Source: DATKMG01 sp035541995
GTDB lineage: Bacteria; Acidobacteriota; Terriglobia; Versatilivoradales; Versatilivoraceae
Reading direction: 5' to 3'
Length of the DNA stretch: 5,614 nucleotides
Assembly: GCA_035541995.1 (NCBI GenBank)
Contig: DATKMG010000779.1
Location: forward strand, 1-5,614
Below, in pieces: positions 5,611 to 5,614 of this stretch. A model generated the notes under the pieces. That model saw only the letters and a list, made by a program, of their open reading frames with translations, made no database searches and had not been told where the DNA came from. Made by a program: the position numbers and the translations under genes. How positions within the stretch are numbered: the first letter of the stretch is position 1; each line of letters starts with the position of its first letter.

Positions 5611-5614
5611 CCAA

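Larger units (their letters stand above)
4967..5614. other. Non-coding region downstream of the reductase, rich in inverted repeats
   Basis: No convincing protein gene lies in these 648 bp. Reading frames on both strands (longest 133 codons, minus strand 5541-5140) are arginine- and serine-rich, overlap one another, lack ribosome binding sites and match no family I recognise. The left third holds a possible diverged copy of the intergenic repeat, a tandem/inverted repeat and a terminator-like palindrome. From about 5220 to the edge come closely packed short perfect hairpins, listed separately. The content suits a structured RNA, a decayed mobile element or a cluster of intergenic repeats. None of the large bacterial RNAs I compared from memory (RNase P RNA, tmRNA, group II intron domain V) matches. 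Confidence 0.6.

Noticed and set aside
5220..5614. RNase P RNA, tmRNA or a group II intron in the hairpin-rich tract.
   Set aside because: I could not find the RNase P 'GAGGAAAGTCC' core, a tmRNA tRNA-like end or a group II domain V on either strand.
1..5614. CRISPR array, tRNA or rRNA genes.
   Set aside because: No regularly spaced direct repeats, no cloverleaf with a GTTCRA loop in the non-coding stretches and no recognisable rRNA core sequences were seen.

Overview
The window looks like chromosomal DNA from a free-living bacterium of moderate GC content. The best phylum guess is Acidobacteriota, held at roughly even confidence. It rests on the wording of the GuaB fragment, whose CBS region and 'QYPNSAKDSQGRL' stretch resemble my recollection of acidobacterial GuaB. 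It also rests on SecA ending in a zinc-binding CxC-x8-CC tail and carrying an enlarged preprotein cross-linking domain. No database search was possible.

Layout. Positions 1-3605 form a minus-strand housekeeping operon. secA (666-3605, complete, 979 aa from a TTG start) is followed after 11 nt by guaB (654 to 1), which runs off the left edge after 218 codons. Positions 3606-3958 are a divergent intergenic region. It holds a candidate secA promoter, a 106-bp nested inverted-repeat element (3779-3884) and a short perfect palindrome (3904-3918) just ahead of the next gene. Positions 3959-4966 carry a complete plus-strand aldo/keto reductase of 335 aa with all four catalytic-tetrad residues. Positions 4967-5614 have no convincing protein-coding gene. 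They contain a probable diverged copy of the intergenic repeat, a small tandem/inverted repeat, a 56-nt terminator-like palindrome and then a dense run of stable short hairpins to the right edge.

Functionally, secA and guaB are essential housekeeping genes (protein export motor and guanine nucleotide synthesis). They are probably co-transcribed because they are close together, not because of a shared pathway. The aldo/keto reductase is transcribed away from them and is probably a separate unit. The parts most worth a second look are non-coding: the nested palindrome between the divergent genes with its possible relative downstream, and the hairpin-rich right end, which could be a structured RNA, a decayed mobile element or a repeat cluster. 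I did not find a convincing new multi-gene system here.
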